DNA of 64,000 bases, from contig JAFEBS010000052.1 of the NCBI GenBank assembly GCA_018242525.1, positions 1 to 64,000 on the forward strand, given 5' to 3'. Positions 33,047 through 42,645 of the stretch are shown piece after piece; the stretch's first letter is position 1; the number at the start of each line of letters is the position of its first letter. This DNA comes from Planctomycetota bacterium. Lineage in GTDB: Bacteria > Planctomycetota > Planctomycetia > Planctomycetales > Planctomycetaceae. Below the pieces are notes generated by a model. The model saw only the letters and a program-made list of their open reading frames with translations, was not told the origin of the DNA and made no database searches. The position numbers and the translations under genes were made by a program.

Positions 33047-34837
33047 TCACTTGTTCGAGCTCTCCTTCAGCTTGTCGAGCACTTCGTCAAGATTGAAACT
33101 TGCAGCCTTTTGACGCTGCGGATAGTCCTTGAACGTCATCAGGAACTGGCCGACGAAGTCCTGCGCCGGGACGAGCAGAAAGACATGATCCATCAGCCAA
33201 TCGTAGTAGGTATTCGAGGTGACGTCGGCGCGTTCATATGGATCAGTGCGGAGATTGAAGATTTTCGGGACTCGCAGGGTCACGAATGGCTCAGCCCAGA
33301 TTCGCAACGTCCCCTGGACCCGCTGCTCCATGAACACGATCTTCCAGTTGTCGTACCGCAGTGCGGTCACCTGCTGATCGTCATTGCAATACAGGAACGA
33401 TTCGCGTGGACTCTTTTCCGCTTGTCCAGTGAGGTACGGGACGAGGTTGTACCCATCCAGATGGACCTTGTAGGTTGTATCGCCAATCTTGTAGCCCTTG
33501 AGCAACTTCTCATTGACTTCGCTGTCTCCTGCCATCGCCAGGATGGTTGGCAGCCAGTCGTGGTGAGCGACCATCTGGTTTGACACACTGCCCGGCTTGA
33601 TCTTGCCCGGCCAGCGGACCATGCAGGGTACGCGATAAGCCCCTTCCCAGTTCGTGTTCTTCTCGCTTCGGAACGGAGTCATCGCGCCGTCCGGCCAGGT
33701 ATTCATGTGCGGGCCGTTGTCGGTTGAATACATGACGAAGGTGTTGTCGGCGATTCCGGCGTCATCAATCGCATTGAGAACCGTGCCGACGTTCTTGTCG
33801 TGATCGATCATCACGTCGTGGTATTCGCTCTGCCAGCGGCCGGATTGTCCCTTGCTTTCCGGCTTGGCGTGCGTGCGAAGGTGCATGTGCGTGAAATTGA
33901 CCCACGCGAAGAACGGCTTGCCCGCCGCGGCCTGTCGCCGGATGAAATCGGCCGAGCGATCGGCGATGTCATCGTCGATCGTCTCCATGCGTTTGCTGGT
34001 GAGCGGGCCGGTGTCTTTGATGACCTGCTTGCCGACCTTGCCGAATCGCGGGTCCACGGTTTCGTCGTCCTTGTCGGTGGCCTTGCAGTCCATCACTCCG
34101 CGAGGTCCGTACTTGGCCCGGAACGCCGGATCCTTCGGGTAGTCCGGCAATTCCGGCTCTTCCTCGGCGTTCAAGTGGTACAGGTTGCCGTAAAACTCAT
34201 CGAACCCGTGAACGGTCGGCAGAAACTCGTTGCGATCACCCAGATGGTTCTTGCCGATCTGAGCCGTCGCGTAACCCAGTGGCTTCAGCAGTTCTGCAAT
34301 GGTCGGGTCTTCTTTTCGCAGGCCGAGCGTTGCCGCGGGCAGCCCCACTTTCGTCATTCCAGTGCGCAGACCATGTTGACCCGTGATGAATGATGCCCGC
34401 CCTGCCGTGCAGCTTTGCTCGGCGTAGTAGTCAGTGAAGATCATGCCTTCCCTGGCCACGCGGTCAATGTTGGGAGTCTGGTACCCCATCAACCCGTGAG
34501 TATAGGCGCTGATGTTCGACTGACCGACATCGTCACCCCAGATGATGACGATGTTCGGTTTCTTACCCGCCTTGGTGGCCTTTTCGACCTGAACCAGGGT
34601 GGCAGCATTGGCTTCGGCGACCGCGTCTGCAAACGCCAACGTACGGTCGAGCTTCTCATCACAGCAGGGGGCGATTGCGGCGGGCACTTTTGTGACTGGT
34701 TCCGTGATGGGAGCGCTCGCTGGTCGAGTCGCATCTGCTCGTGCAGGCAGGGGCGACTCGCCCGAAGCCGCAAGGAAGCCGAGTACAGCTCCGATCGACA
34801 ATACGGCGACTGTTTGAACTTGCTTTGAGAATCTCAC
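33047..34837 (-). CDS. Secreted arylsulfatase
   Basis: 596-residue sulfatase that hydrolyses sulfate esters, probably outside the cytoplasm. The formylglycine signature is CTAGRAS with Cys143 in YAEQSCTAGRASFITGQHG, to be matured to formylglycine; metal-binding Asp102-Asp103 are in IIWGDDVG. A hydrophobic N-terminal segment (VAVLSIGAVLGFLAASG) is a signal or anchor. I chose a GTG start at 34837 because AAAGGAAA lies about 8 nt before it; the ATG upstream gives 35 unrelated residues. Extra N-terminal residues before the catalytic domain (about 40-95) are unusual. It is followed by the HAD gene, probably co-transcribed; planctomycetes are rich in sulfatases. Confidence 0.92.
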   Translation of the reverse strand: MRFSKQVQTVAVLSIGAVLGFLAASGESPLPARADATRPASAPITEPVTKVPAAIAPCCDEKLDRTLAFADAVAEANAATLVQVEKATKAGKKPNIVIIWGDDVGQSNISAYTHGLMGYQTPNIDRVAREGMIFTDYYAEQSCTAGRASFITGQHGLRTGMTKVGLPAATLGLRKEDPTIAELLKPLGYATAQIGKNHLGDRNEFLPTVHGFDEFYGNLYHLNAEEEPELPDYPKDPAFRAKYGPRGVMDCKATDKDDETVDPRFGKVGKQVIKDTGPLTSKRMETIDDDIADRSADFIRRQAAAGKPFFAWVNFTHMHLRTHAKPESKGQSGRWQSEYHDVMIDHDKNVGTVLNAIDDAGIADNTFVMYSTDNGPHMNTWPDGAMTPFRSEKNTNWEGAYRVPCMVRWPGKIKPGSVSNQMVAHHDWLPTILAMAGDSEVNEKLLKGYKIGDTTYKVHLDGYNLVPYLTGQAEKSPRESFLYCNDDQQVTALRYDNWKIVFMEQRVQGTLRIWAEPFVTLRVPKIFNLRTDPYERADVTSNTYYDWLMDHVFLLVPAQDFVGQFLMTFKDYPQRQKAASFNLDEVLDKLKESSNK

Positions 34838-35252
34838 AGTAGTTTCCTTTCGAGAGAGTGGTGCGATTCTTTCGTGACGCCGCCCAATCATGAAGACGTC
34901 GCGCGCCGGAGAACGACATCGAACATTCCACTGTCCAATCACAATCGAACATCGGCCAGATGCAGCGCATCCGGTGCCCCGAAACCCGCGATGTGCGAGT
35001 GCCAGCCTCGGGTGACATGCGTAGTATATCAGTTTCCAATAATCTTGACATTATGGAAGCTCCGCTCTTGATGGCCGCCAATATCGCCGAAGGTAACAGC
35101 AGGTTCGTCGATCTGAATCGAAAGACTTTCTTCGGCATCGCACGGGGACTTTTCAGGAAAGCGTGCCTCGTCCGGGCGCTCGGATTAGAATCTCCGGATG
35201 TCGCCAGCAGGTCTCTTGATACCGTCCGTGTACGAATATTGCAGGAGGAGTC
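34838..35252. other. 415-bp intergenic region with a gene remnant
   Basis: Divergent region between the sulfatase and the serpin gene. The part near the serpin carries the four-helix-bundle remnant at 35053-35222. The remainder shows no gene, and promoters for both flanking genes are expected but not placed. Confidence 0.45.
35053..35222 (+). pseudogene. Remnant of a four-helix-bundle (S23/IVS-type) gene
   Basis: The frame starting MEAPLLMAANIAEGNSRF continues with a segment (KTFFGIARGLFRKA) that matches the middle of four-helix-bundle proteins, in which the usual text is NIAEG..R......FFxIARGS. The gene lacks its normal N terminus and its C-terminal helix has drifted, so it is likely broken. 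The N-terminal stub of a member of the same family is at 27192. Confidence 0.45.
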
Positions 35253-36632
35253 ATGACTAGCAGCAGCGGTCGCGTGAAGAGATTCGTGCTCATCCCCCTG
35301 GTTTTGGTCGCAGTCGCCGCCGGATTTTCAGAAGCCGGTAATCGCCGGGCACGCCGGGAACTGTGGTGTTCCTGCTATCTGGCAAATTGGGGCTTTCAGA
35401 CTTGTGGACCTGCGCAGGCCACAATTCCAAGCGTCCCCGATCACACCATTCATGCATTCGGTGCCTCGTCGGAACGAGTCCGACCGGCGAGCGAGTCTCC
35501 GGTCAGTGCCGAGGCCCGCGCCGCGGCAGTCGCCAGCAATACCTTCGCGTTCGACCTCTATCACCGCCTGTGCGAAAAAGAGGGGGACCGCTTCTTCTCT
35601 CCGTTCAGCGTTTCGATGGGGCTTGCGCTTCTCTCACACGGCGCGACAGGCGACACGCAGCGACAGATTCTCAACGTCGCACATCTCGATCCTGCGCGGC
35701 CCGAGACTTCCCGAGGCTACGCCGAGTTGCGAGATCGACTGATGTCAACAGGCAAAGGCCCGCAGGTACGACTGGCCAATCGTCTCTGGGTGCAGACGGG
35801 GTTTCCCCTCGATCCTGAATTTCGAAAGTCGGCTCACAACTTCGGAGCCGAGCCGGGCGAGGTTGATTTCAAGGATCTGCCAGCAGCGCGCGAGACAATC
35901 AATCGCTGGGGTTTCGAGACGACTGCGGGTCGGATCCGCGAATTGCTCCCTCCCCAGTTCCCCAGCGATGGCACGCGATTCATCCTCACCGGCGGAATCC
36001 ACTTCAAGGGAACGTGGAAGTATCAGTTCGATCGGGCAGCAACGACAGAAGCGCCCTTTCACGTCACTGCCGAACGCGACGTGAAGGTCCGGATGATGCA
36101 GCAAACAGGCGCGTTGAACTATGCCGAAACGGATGAGCTTCAAATCCTGGAGCTCCCTTACTCGGGTGGTAATCTGGCGATGGTCGTGTTGTTGCCGAAG
36201 AAGGTGGATGGACTCACAGGGGTTGAAGCAAAGCTTTCGGCCGATGCCGTTTCGAAATGGCTCGCGGGGACCCACGGTGAGGGCGAGGTTGAAGTTCACC
36301 TTCCCCGATTTACGTTCGCCATCGACGTCGCGCTCAAAAGTGAACTCAGTGCCCTCGGAATGCCTCGGGCCTTCAGCGATGAAGCGGAGTTTCCGGCGAT
36401 TGCCACCGATCACGGACAGAAACTGAACGAAGCCGTCCAACAGGCATTCGTTGACGTGAACGAGGAAGGCACCGAAGCGGCGGCGGTCTTCGGATTCATC
36501 GGCGGCAACGCCCCCAGCCCCGTCCCACGACATATCCTTTTCAAAGCCGACCACCCGTTCGTGTTCCTGATCCACGACGTACGATCTGGAGCAATTCTGT
36601 TTCTGGGGCGAGTCGTCGAACCGGCGGGGTGA
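35253..36632 (+). CDS. Serpin (serine protease inhibitor)
   Basis: 459-residue serpin with an N-terminal signal region (VLIPLVLVAVAAGFSEAG) and an extra Cys-containing segment before the serpin fold begins near residue 90 (AFDLYHRLCEKEGDRFFSPFSVSMGLALLSHGATG). Conserved parts are LANRLWVQ, ILTGGIHFKGTW, ELPYSGGNLAMVVLLP and the C-terminal HPFVFLIHD. The reactive-loop hinge EEGTEAAA (residues 404-411) has small residues as in inhibitory serpins, so it probably inhibits proteases by loop insertion. A good ribosome-binding site (AGGAGGAG) precedes the ATG. Export suggests defence against extracellular proteases or control of its own. Confidence 0.93.
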   Translation: MTSSSGRVKRFVLIPLVLVAVAAGFSEAGNRRARRELWCSCYLANWGFQTCGPAQATIPSVPDHTIHAFGASSERVRPASESPVSAEARAAAVASNTFAFDLYHRLCEKEGDRFFSPFSVSMGLALLSHGATGDTQRQILNVAHLDPARPETSRGYAELRDRLMSTGKGPQVRLANRLWVQTGFPLDPEFRKSAHNFGAEPGEVDFKDLPAARETINRWGFETTAGRIRELLPPQFPSDGTRFILTGGIHFKGTWKYQFDRAATTEAPFHVTAERDVKVRMMQQTGALNYAETDELQILELPYSGGNLAMVVLLPKKVDGLTGVEAKLSADAVSKWLAGTHGEGEVEVHLPRFTFAIDVALKSELSALGMPRAFSDEAEFPAIATDHGQKLNEAVQQAFVDVNEEGTEAAAVFGFIGGNAPSPVPRHILFKADHPFVFLIHDVRSGAILFLGRVVEPAG

Positions 36633-36688
36633 CAGCAGCAGGCCGACTTGAAGCGGGCACATCGATCCTCCGGAATGGTAAGAATTAG

Positions 36689-37396
36689 ATGACGCACCCA
36701 ATGGACATGAAACACCGAGAACGGCACCACACTGATCGGATCGGCTGGTTGCGCGCAGCGGTGCTGGGGGCGAACGACGGTATCGTTTCCACGGCGAGCC
36801 TGGTCGTGGGCGTGGCGGCCGCAAACTCCACCGCGAGCGACATTCTGGTCGCGGGAGTTGCTGGATTGGTGGCGGGCGCGATGTCGATGGCCGCCGGGGA
36901 GTACGTTTCGGTAAGTTCCCAGTCGGATACCGAAAAGGCCGATCTGGATCGCGAACGGAAGGAATTAGCAACAGAGGATGAATCGGAACGAAACGAACTG
37001 GCCGCGATCTATGCGGGCCGTGGTGTGGAACCATCACTGGCCAGGCAAGTGGCCGATCAACTGATGGCCCACGATGCGCTGGCGGCCCATGCTCGGGAGG
37101 AGCTTGGCATTTCGGATCTGACGGCCGCCAGGCCCGTTCAGGCGGCATTCGCTTCGGCGACCACATTTGCCATCGGTGCCGCGATGCCGCTGGTCACCGC
37201 GCTGGTCACTCCACGCACGGCATTGATACCAGTCGTCGTCGCCACATCGATCCTGTTTCTGGCCCTGCTGGGCGGGTTTGGGGCGCATGCGGGCGGTGCC
37301 CCCGTGATGAAGGCTTCGCTCCGAGTTACCTTCTGGGGTGCACTCGCGATGGGGCTGACGGCAGGCATTGGCGCGTTGTTCGGCGCGGCCGTCTGA
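36689..37396 (+). CDS. VIT1/CCC1-family iron/manganese transporter
   Basis: 235-residue membrane protein of the vacuolar iron transporter family, expected to export or store Fe2+/Mn2+. The signature is in LRAAVLGANDGIVSTASLVVGVAAA and GAMSMAAGEYVSVSSQSDTEKADL at residues about 20-80. A central charged region (ERKELATEDESERNEL) with acidic metal-binding residues is followed by three C-terminal membrane helices ending in GLTAGIGALFGAAV. It starts 57 bp after the serpin gene, with no terminator seen between them, so co-transcription is possible though a functional link is not evident. Confidence 0.93.
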   Translation: MTHPMDMKHRERHHTDRIGWLRAAVLGANDGIVSTASLVVGVAAANSTASDILVAGVAGLVAGAMSMAAGEYVSVSSQSDTEKADLDRERKELATEDESERNELAAIYAGRGVEPSLARQVADQLMAHDALAAHAREELGISDLTAARPVQAAFASATTFAIGAAMPLVTALVTPRTALIPVVVATSILFLALLGGFGAHAGGAPVMKASLRVTFWGALAMGLTAGIGALFGAAV

Positions 37397-37981
37397 CGCA
37401 CTCGCTCACTTTGTTCCGAGAGCAGTCCGATATCGGTCGCCCGTTCCGGATCTCGTAACGCCGCCGCGTCCTCAAACTACAAGCCGATTCTGGAGTCCCT
37501 GAAGAGTGCTGTCGCCAATGCCAGCAGACGGCCTGATGCGGCATCGTCTGAAGGGAGTTTTGATCCTTTTCTACACGGAAATCTATGCCTCCGTTACTGA
37601 CAACTCCGTGAGAAATGCGAGACAGGACAGCGGCCAACGTTGGCATTCACATGCGATCAGCACGCGTAACAGGCACGTCTACAGTGGCAATTCGTGCCGC
37701 AACTCTGCATGCGCCGGACGGTCTCGTGTCAATCTGGATAAACTTTATCACTTATGTTCTCGATCACCCATTATTCGAAGTTGACATGTCGAAACACTGA
37801 TGAATTCTCAGTCAATCTTAAACGGCGTTGATTCTAGCTGCCTGGTAAAACGGGTCTGACCCTCTCCGGGCATTTGGAGAATCGATTGCCCCGTTTACCA
37901 ACGGCTATTAACGCACGAATACGCCAAGCCCAGTTGACGCTGATTTTAAGACGAGCAGGTCTTGTGGATCGTTGAAGTTGA
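37397..37981. other. 585-bp intergenic region
   Basis: Gap between the VIT transporter and the autotransporter. It contains the truncated palindromic element at 37843-37903. The rest is somewhat AT-richer (for example 37735-37830) and probably holds the autotransporter promoter, which I could not place. Short open frames here have no recognisable product. Confidence 0.45.
37843..37903. repeat. GGGTCTGACCC palindromic element, copy 3 (truncated)
   Basis: Holds one GGGTCTGACCC core followed by CTCTCCGGGCATTTGGAGAATCG..., which parallels the minus-strand orientation of copy 1 (11109-11200), and then jumps to the outer end CCCCGTTTACCA. The inner part of the right arm is deleted. Confidence 0.65.
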
Positions 37982-40900
37982 GTGCGCCCAGTCATCAATC
38001 AATCACCCGATGGAGTGTGCAAAGTGATTCGCCCTTTTTCCTGGCTCGGACGTCAATGGCAAGCACCGACCATTGTTTGTAATCGGCCGGTCACCAAGGC
38101 AAAGCACCACTCCCGCCCGCGTATCGGGAGAACGATTTTCGCTGGAGTCCTGACTGCAATTCTGGCTTCAGCCACGGTGACGACGACGCTTGCCGATGGC
38201 GGCAATGGCGGGACCAGCAACGATTTATCAACGGGTGGTGCTGGCGGTGCCGGCGCCAACGGAACCGCGGGAAGTCCGGGAAATAGTTCTGGATCGCAGG
38301 GTGGGGGCGGCGGCGGGGGCGGTGCCGGCGGCGGGACAGGCGGTGTCGGTGGAACCGGCGCTGGGGCCGGCGGTGCCGGAGGGACTGGCGGCACAGTCGG
38401 CGTGCCCAATGGGGGCACAGGTGGCGATGGGAGCCTTGGTGGGGGCGGGGGCGGCGGCGGCGGCGGTTACAATGGGAACGGCTCAGGGAGCGCCACGATC
38501 ACGAATGGTTCACCCTTGACCGGGGGGAATGGGGGAACCGGCGGAAACGGCGCCAACGGCGGAGGTGGCGGCGGCGGTGGTGCCGGTGGATACGGTGCCA
38601 TCATCACCGGCAGCGGGGCTAGCAGTAACAGCAGTTCAATTACCGGCGGCAATGGTGGAACCGGTGGAGGCATTCTCAGTGGGACGGGGTCGGGGGGTAA
38701 CGGAGGTGACGGAGGCGTGGGACTTCAGTTCACCGGACTGAATTCAATCTTTACGAATTCCGGTACCGTGACTGGTGGAGATGGAGGAACAGGGGGTATC
38801 GGGGGTTCCAATGGTACTCCGGGAATCGGTGGCGTCGGCATCATTGGATCGAGCCTGAACGTTATCAACAGTGGCACCATTGGTGGTGGCCTGTCCGGCG
38901 ATGGGCTGACCAGGGCCAACGCCATCACGTTTTCCGGCGGCAACAATACCCTGGAATTGCAATCGGGGTACAGTTTTGTGGGAAATGTCGTCGGAAGTTC
39001 TGGCGACACATTGAAACTGGGTGGGACGACCAACGACAGCTTCGATGTCTCCCAGATTGGTCCTGCGGCATTATTCCAGGGGTTCAGCCTGTTCGAGAAG
39101 ACGGGCAGCAGCACTTGGACGCTGACGGGGACGACCGCGGTCGCAACTCCGTGGGCGATCAATCAGGGAACTTTGTCCATCAGTGCCGACAGTAATCTTG
39201 GAGCGAGCGGCCCAATCTCGTTCGATGGCGGTACATTGCAGTTCGGTGTGGACGGAATCACCAGCAGTCGTACCATCACCTTGAATGCGGGTGGCGGAAC
39301 ATTCGACACGCAATCGTTTACGGCAACGTTGAACGGTCAGTTGACTGGTTTGGGCGGGGTCGGTGTAACGGGCAACGGCGGTACGTTGATTCTGACCAAC
39401 TCGAGCAACGACTACACCGGCACCACGACAGTCGATGCAACCAACACGCTGATCGCGACGGACAACAGCCTGTCCGGTGTGACGGGAGCCCTGACGAACA
39501 ACGGCACAACGATTTTCCAACAATCGGTCAATTCTTCAGGCGTGTTTGGCGGGGATATCTCCAACGCAGGTTCACTGATCTTTACACAGGCCACCGGAAC
39601 CACCGGAACCTACGGCGGTGCGATCTCTGACGGTGCCTCGGCGGGAACCGTGGAAATCGGCGGAACCGGGGGCGGCGGGACATTCAACTTCACCGGAGTG
39701 AATACCTACACTGGGGCCACGACAGTCGATGCAACCAACACACTGATCGCGACAGACAACAGCCTGTCCGGTGTGACAGGCGCCCTGACGAACAACGGCA
39801 CAACGATTTTCCAGCAAACCGTCAATTCTTCGGGCGTGTTTGGCGGGGATATCTCCAACGCTGGTTCACTGATCTTTACACAGGCCACCGGAACCACCGG
39901 AACCTACGGCGGTGCGATCTCTGACGGTGCCTCGGCGGGAACCGTGGAAATCGGCGGAATCGGGGGCGGCGGGACATTTAACTTCACCGGGACTAACACG
40001 TACTCGGGTCTGACAACTGTCGACAACGGCAATACTTTAATTGTCAACGGCTCGGTGACCGGAGCGGTCAGTGTCGATGGGACATTGATGGGCCAGGGAA
40101 GTGTTGGCACAACAACGATTCAGTCGGGAGGAACGCTGCAACCGGGTACTGCGGGGGCTCCGCTGACCATCAATGGCAATCTGACACAGGCTGCGGGCAG
40201 TACTTTCGCCGTGGGAGTGAATCCAGCGGCAAATGAAAAGGTCATCGTCAACGGTTCAGCCGACATCAGTTCCAGCGGCACGAGTTTGCATCTGACTGTC
40301 GCCCCGGGTTCGTATACACCCGGTCAGTCCTATACCCTGCTCACAGCGACCGGCGGGCTGACAGGAACCTTCGCTTCAACTGTTCAATCGGGCGGGGTTT
40401 CAAACTTGATGTTTGTGGAGAAGTACCTCCCCAACGAACTCGATCTGGTGGTCCTGCCAACGTCCGTGGGATCCGGTGACATCTACGCCAACATGGCTTC
40501 GATCGGAGTTCAGACAACGACTGCCGAATTGCAGTTGATCAGCAACCGGCTGGCGGGTTTGGCCGGACCTTACTCTCCAAATTCGGGCGTGACATCGGCA
40601 GGTCAATCCGTCGGCGCTGTGCAACTCGCGTCATCCTCAGCAAATGGGCCCGTTCGTGTACTCCCTTGTCAGTCGTACCCGCAAAACGCGTCGACCTGGA
40701 CAACCTGGGCGCAGGGCTATGGCCTCGCCGGGAACCTGTCGGGCGGTTTCAATTACGGTCTGGGCGGGACGGTCTTCGGTGCGGATCGCTGGCTGGATGA
40801 GAACAACATGGTTGGCTTGCTCGGTGGATATGCCGGCACGTCACTCGGTCAGTCCCAGACCAATGCCCATTCACAGATCAATGGGTACCAAATCGGGCTG

Positions 40901-41500
40901 TACGAACTTCACCGCCAGGAGTTGTTTTATCTGTCGAACATTGATGCGTTCAGCAACAGCACCTACAAAGTCTCGCGCGAGGCTGCCCCGGGGCAGACCG
41001 CGACCGGCAACAGTTACGGCAATCAGTGGTCGCACTACACCGAAGCGGGTGTGACGCTGGGTGATGGAGCCATTCGCATACAACCGTTTGCCGGACTGCA
41101 ATACATTTACCTCGATCAACGGGGGTTCACGGAATCGGGGGCAGGAAATCTCAATATGACCACCAATTCTCAAATCGTGAACAGCACCCGCGGCAACCTG
41201 GGATTACGTCTGTCCCATGACTTGTACTGGGGTGGGATCAGGGTGGTACCGACGGTGGGTGCCAGGTACCAGCGGGAATGGGGCAATGGGACGCAGTTGT
41301 TATCGTCGTCATTCCAAGGAGCACCGACGTTGATCTACTCAACGACGGGAGGCAAGACTGGTCGAGATTTCGGACTGTTCTCACTTGGTGGAACGGCGTT
41401 CCTGACAAACCACTGTAGTCTGTTCGGCAGCGTTGATACTCAAGTCGCTTCGTATTACACGGCCGTCATGGGATCGGGCGGATTTCAGTTGGTCTGGTAA
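37982..41500 (+). CDS. Large autotransporter with glycine-rich passenger
   Basis: 1172-residue type V secretion protein. The long Arg-rich N terminus with a signal helix near residues 45-70 (TIFAGVLTAILASATVTTTLADGG) resembles an extended autotransporter signal. Residues about 75-290 are Gly/Ala/Asn-rich (GGAGGAGANGTAG..., PE-PGRS-like by composition). Then comes a beta-helix passenger with 98-residue tandem units (39427-40014) and repeats of TYTG/NTYSG strands. Residues about 900-1172 form the beta-barrel (TWTTWAQGYGLAGNLSGG through GGFQLVW), ending with an aromatic residue as outer-membrane proteins do. The start is a GTG (a downstream GTG is also possible). Export to the surface and adhesion are probable; the ligand is unknown. 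Confidence 0.87.
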   Translation: MRPVINQSPDGVCKVIRPFSWLGRQWQAPTIVCNRPVTKAKHHSRPRIGRTIFAGVLTAILASATVTTTLADGGNGGTSNDLSTGGAGGAGANGTAGSPGNSSGSQGGGGGGGGAGGGTGGVGGTGAGAGGAGGTGGTVGVPNGGTGGDGSLGGGGGGGGGGYNGNGSGSATITNGSPLTGGNGGTGGNGANGGGGGGGGAGGYGAIITGSGASSNSSSITGGNGGTGGGILSGTGSGGNGGDGGVGLQFTGLNSIFTNSGTVTGGDGGTGGIGGSNGTPGIGGVGIIGSSLNVINSGTIGGGLSGDGLTRANAITFSGGNNTLELQSGYSFVGNVVGSSGDTLKLGGTTNDSFDVSQIGPAALFQGFSLFEKTGSSTWTLTGTTAVATPWAINQGTLSISADSNLGASGPISFDGGTLQFGVDGITSSRTITLNAGGGTFDTQSFTATLNGQLTGLGGVGVTGNGGTLILTNSSNDYTGTTTVDATNTLIATDNSLSGVTGALTNNGTTIFQQSVNSSGVFGGDISNAGSLIFTQATGTTGTYGGAISDGASAGTVEIGGTGGGGTFNFTGVNTYTGATTVDATNTLIATDNSLSGVTGALTNNGTTIFQQTVNSSGVFGGDISNAGSLIFTQATGTTGTYGGAISDGASAGTVEIGGIGGGGTFNFTGTNTYSGLTTVDNGNTLIVNGSVTGAVSVDGTLMGQGSVGTTTIQSGGTLQPGTAGAPLTINGNLTQAAGSTFAVGVNPAANEKVIVNGSADISSSGTSLHLTVAPGSYTPGQSYTLLTATGGLTGTFASTVQSGGVSNLMFVEKYLPNELDLVVLPTSVGSGDIYANMASIGVQTTTAELQLISNRLAGLAGPYSPNSGVTSAGQSVGAVQLASSSANGPVRVLPCQSYPQNASTWTTWAQGYGLAGNLSGGFNYGLGGTVFGADRWLDENNMVGLLGGYAGTSLGQSQTNAHSQINGYQIGLYELHRQELFYLSNIDAFSNSTYKVSREAAPGQTATGNSYGNQWSHYTEAGVTLGDGAIRIQPFAGLQYIYLDQRGFTESGAGNLNMTTNSQIVNSTRGNLGLRLSHDLYWGGIRVVPTVGARYQREWGNGTQLLSSSFQGAPTLIYSTTGGKTGRDFGLFSLGGTAFLTNHCSLFGSVDTQVASYYTAVMGSGGFQLVW
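39427..40014 (+). repeat. Two 294-bp tandem repeats in the autotransporter passenger
   Basis: Units 39427-39720 and 39721-40014 are almost identical at the DNA level, with a handful of substitutions, each encoding 98 residues that include IATDNSLSGVTGALTNNG and GDISNAGSLIFTQATGTTG. High DNA identity indicates recent duplication or gene conversion. Confidence 0.9.
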
Positions 41501-41533
41501 CCCCATTCAAACCATGCCAGATTGGAGGTTGAC

Positions 41534-42601
41534 GTGCCGCCGTATGAACCGTACTGGGACATTCGTAGCGGCCCCTGGCCTGGGTTGTTCGACATCAACG
41601 GCAATCCAATCAAGGCCGACATCGTCTACGATACGCATCTCGGCGTCTGGTGCGACTGGAATGAATGCGGCGACCTGGGAATCGTTGCCACAGATGAATT
41701 TCTGTTTACAGCCGATGGCCGATTTGTGTGGCGATCGCTTCGAAACATGGGCCGGAAGGAATTCACGGTCAAGCGAGAGGGGATGTGGCAGCTTGTGGAT
41801 GACGTCCTCAAGCTGCGGATCGAATCCACCGACGAGCCTGACGTGATGCCCCGCCATCGTGTGGACCTGAAGATTATTCAAAGGAAGGGACGGCTGGAGT
41901 TCAATATGATCCGGTCGGATGATGAACTGCGAAACAGAATTCGCTGGTTCTGTCTACTCCCGGCCCGGGAGGGCGACGCAGGTCAGGTCCTGGAGGCGGT
42001 TCGGGCGAAGGCTCGCCCCACCGTGGCTTTGCCACCACCCTTTCGCGTGCTTGAGACGCTGCTTGGAATGGCGATCCCGTCGGCCGTCAAGAAGCTGAAC
42101 CTGTCTACCCCGGTGTTTTGCGTTCGGCTGTACTATCACGATACGCATGCTCCCCGTGAGGAATTCGGACTGCGGGTCCGAGTCCTGACGGAACCGTTAC
42201 GTCGCAAGCTTGCTGAGGAATGTGGAGATGCAACCAACCTCGCAGACGAGCTCTGGCATCCTCTCGGCGGAGTTGCAAATGGAATCCCCGGCCAGGATGT
42301 GGGCCTTTACGAGGCTGATTTACATGGCAGCAAAGAGCTGACGCGGTACTTTGGTGAGGTCTACGATCTGCTGTGCGAATCTGAAGACGAGTACATGCCG
42401 CTGCTGCGGGAACTCGCCCGAAGAGCCTGCAGGAAGTTAAACGCCCGCGAGTGGGACACGGTCACTCCGACCACCGATGATTTCGCCGCTTTTCCAGCCG
42501 ACGGCTCTGGATTCTTTGGTGGCGAATATGAAGACGACCTGGAAGCCGCTGTCCCCGCCGAGAGAATCGAACTTTTACGGGAGCGGGGCTACCTGGCCTG
42601 A
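41534..42601 (+). CDS. Conserved-looking cytosolic protein of unknown family
   Basis: 355-residue protein I do not recognise. It has no signal peptide or membrane segment. The N-terminal half starts MPPYEPYWDIRSGPWPGLFDINGNPI and contains a beta-rich region (VWCDWNECGDLGIVATDEFLF, DGRFVWRSLRNMGRKEF). The middle has LYYHDTHAPREEFGLRVRVL, and the C-terminal region is acidic (FFGGEYEDDLEAAVPAE). I chose the GTG at 41534, because GGAGG lies 6 nt before it; the upstream TTG at 41522 would overlap that site. It begins 33 bp after the autotransporter stop, so it may be co-transcribed with it. A role as surface-system partner is only guesswork. Confidence 0.7.
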   Translation: MPPYEPYWDIRSGPWPGLFDINGNPIKADIVYDTHLGVWCDWNECGDLGIVATDEFLFTADGRFVWRSLRNMGRKEFTVKREGMWQLVDDVLKLRIESTDEPDVMPRHRVDLKIIQRKGRLEFNMIRSDDELRNRIRWFCLLPAREGDAGQVLEAVRAKARPTVALPPPFRVLETLLGMAIPSAVKKLNLSTPVFCVRLYYHDTHAPREEFGLRVRVLTEPLRRKLAEECGDATNLADELWHPLGGVANGIPGQDVGLYEADLHGSKELTRYFGEVYDLLCESEDEYMPLLRELARRACRKLNAREWDTVTPTTDDFAAFPADGSGFFGGEYEDDLEAAVPAERIELLRERGYLA

Positions 42602-42645
42602 TCCCGCCATCCCACACGCCAGTACCAGCGCAACGCACCCCGCTT

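Noticed and set aside
35745..37166. 473-codon minus-strand frame over the serpin and VIT genes
   Set aside because: Arg/Pro-rich, no domains; antisense to two well-supported genes.
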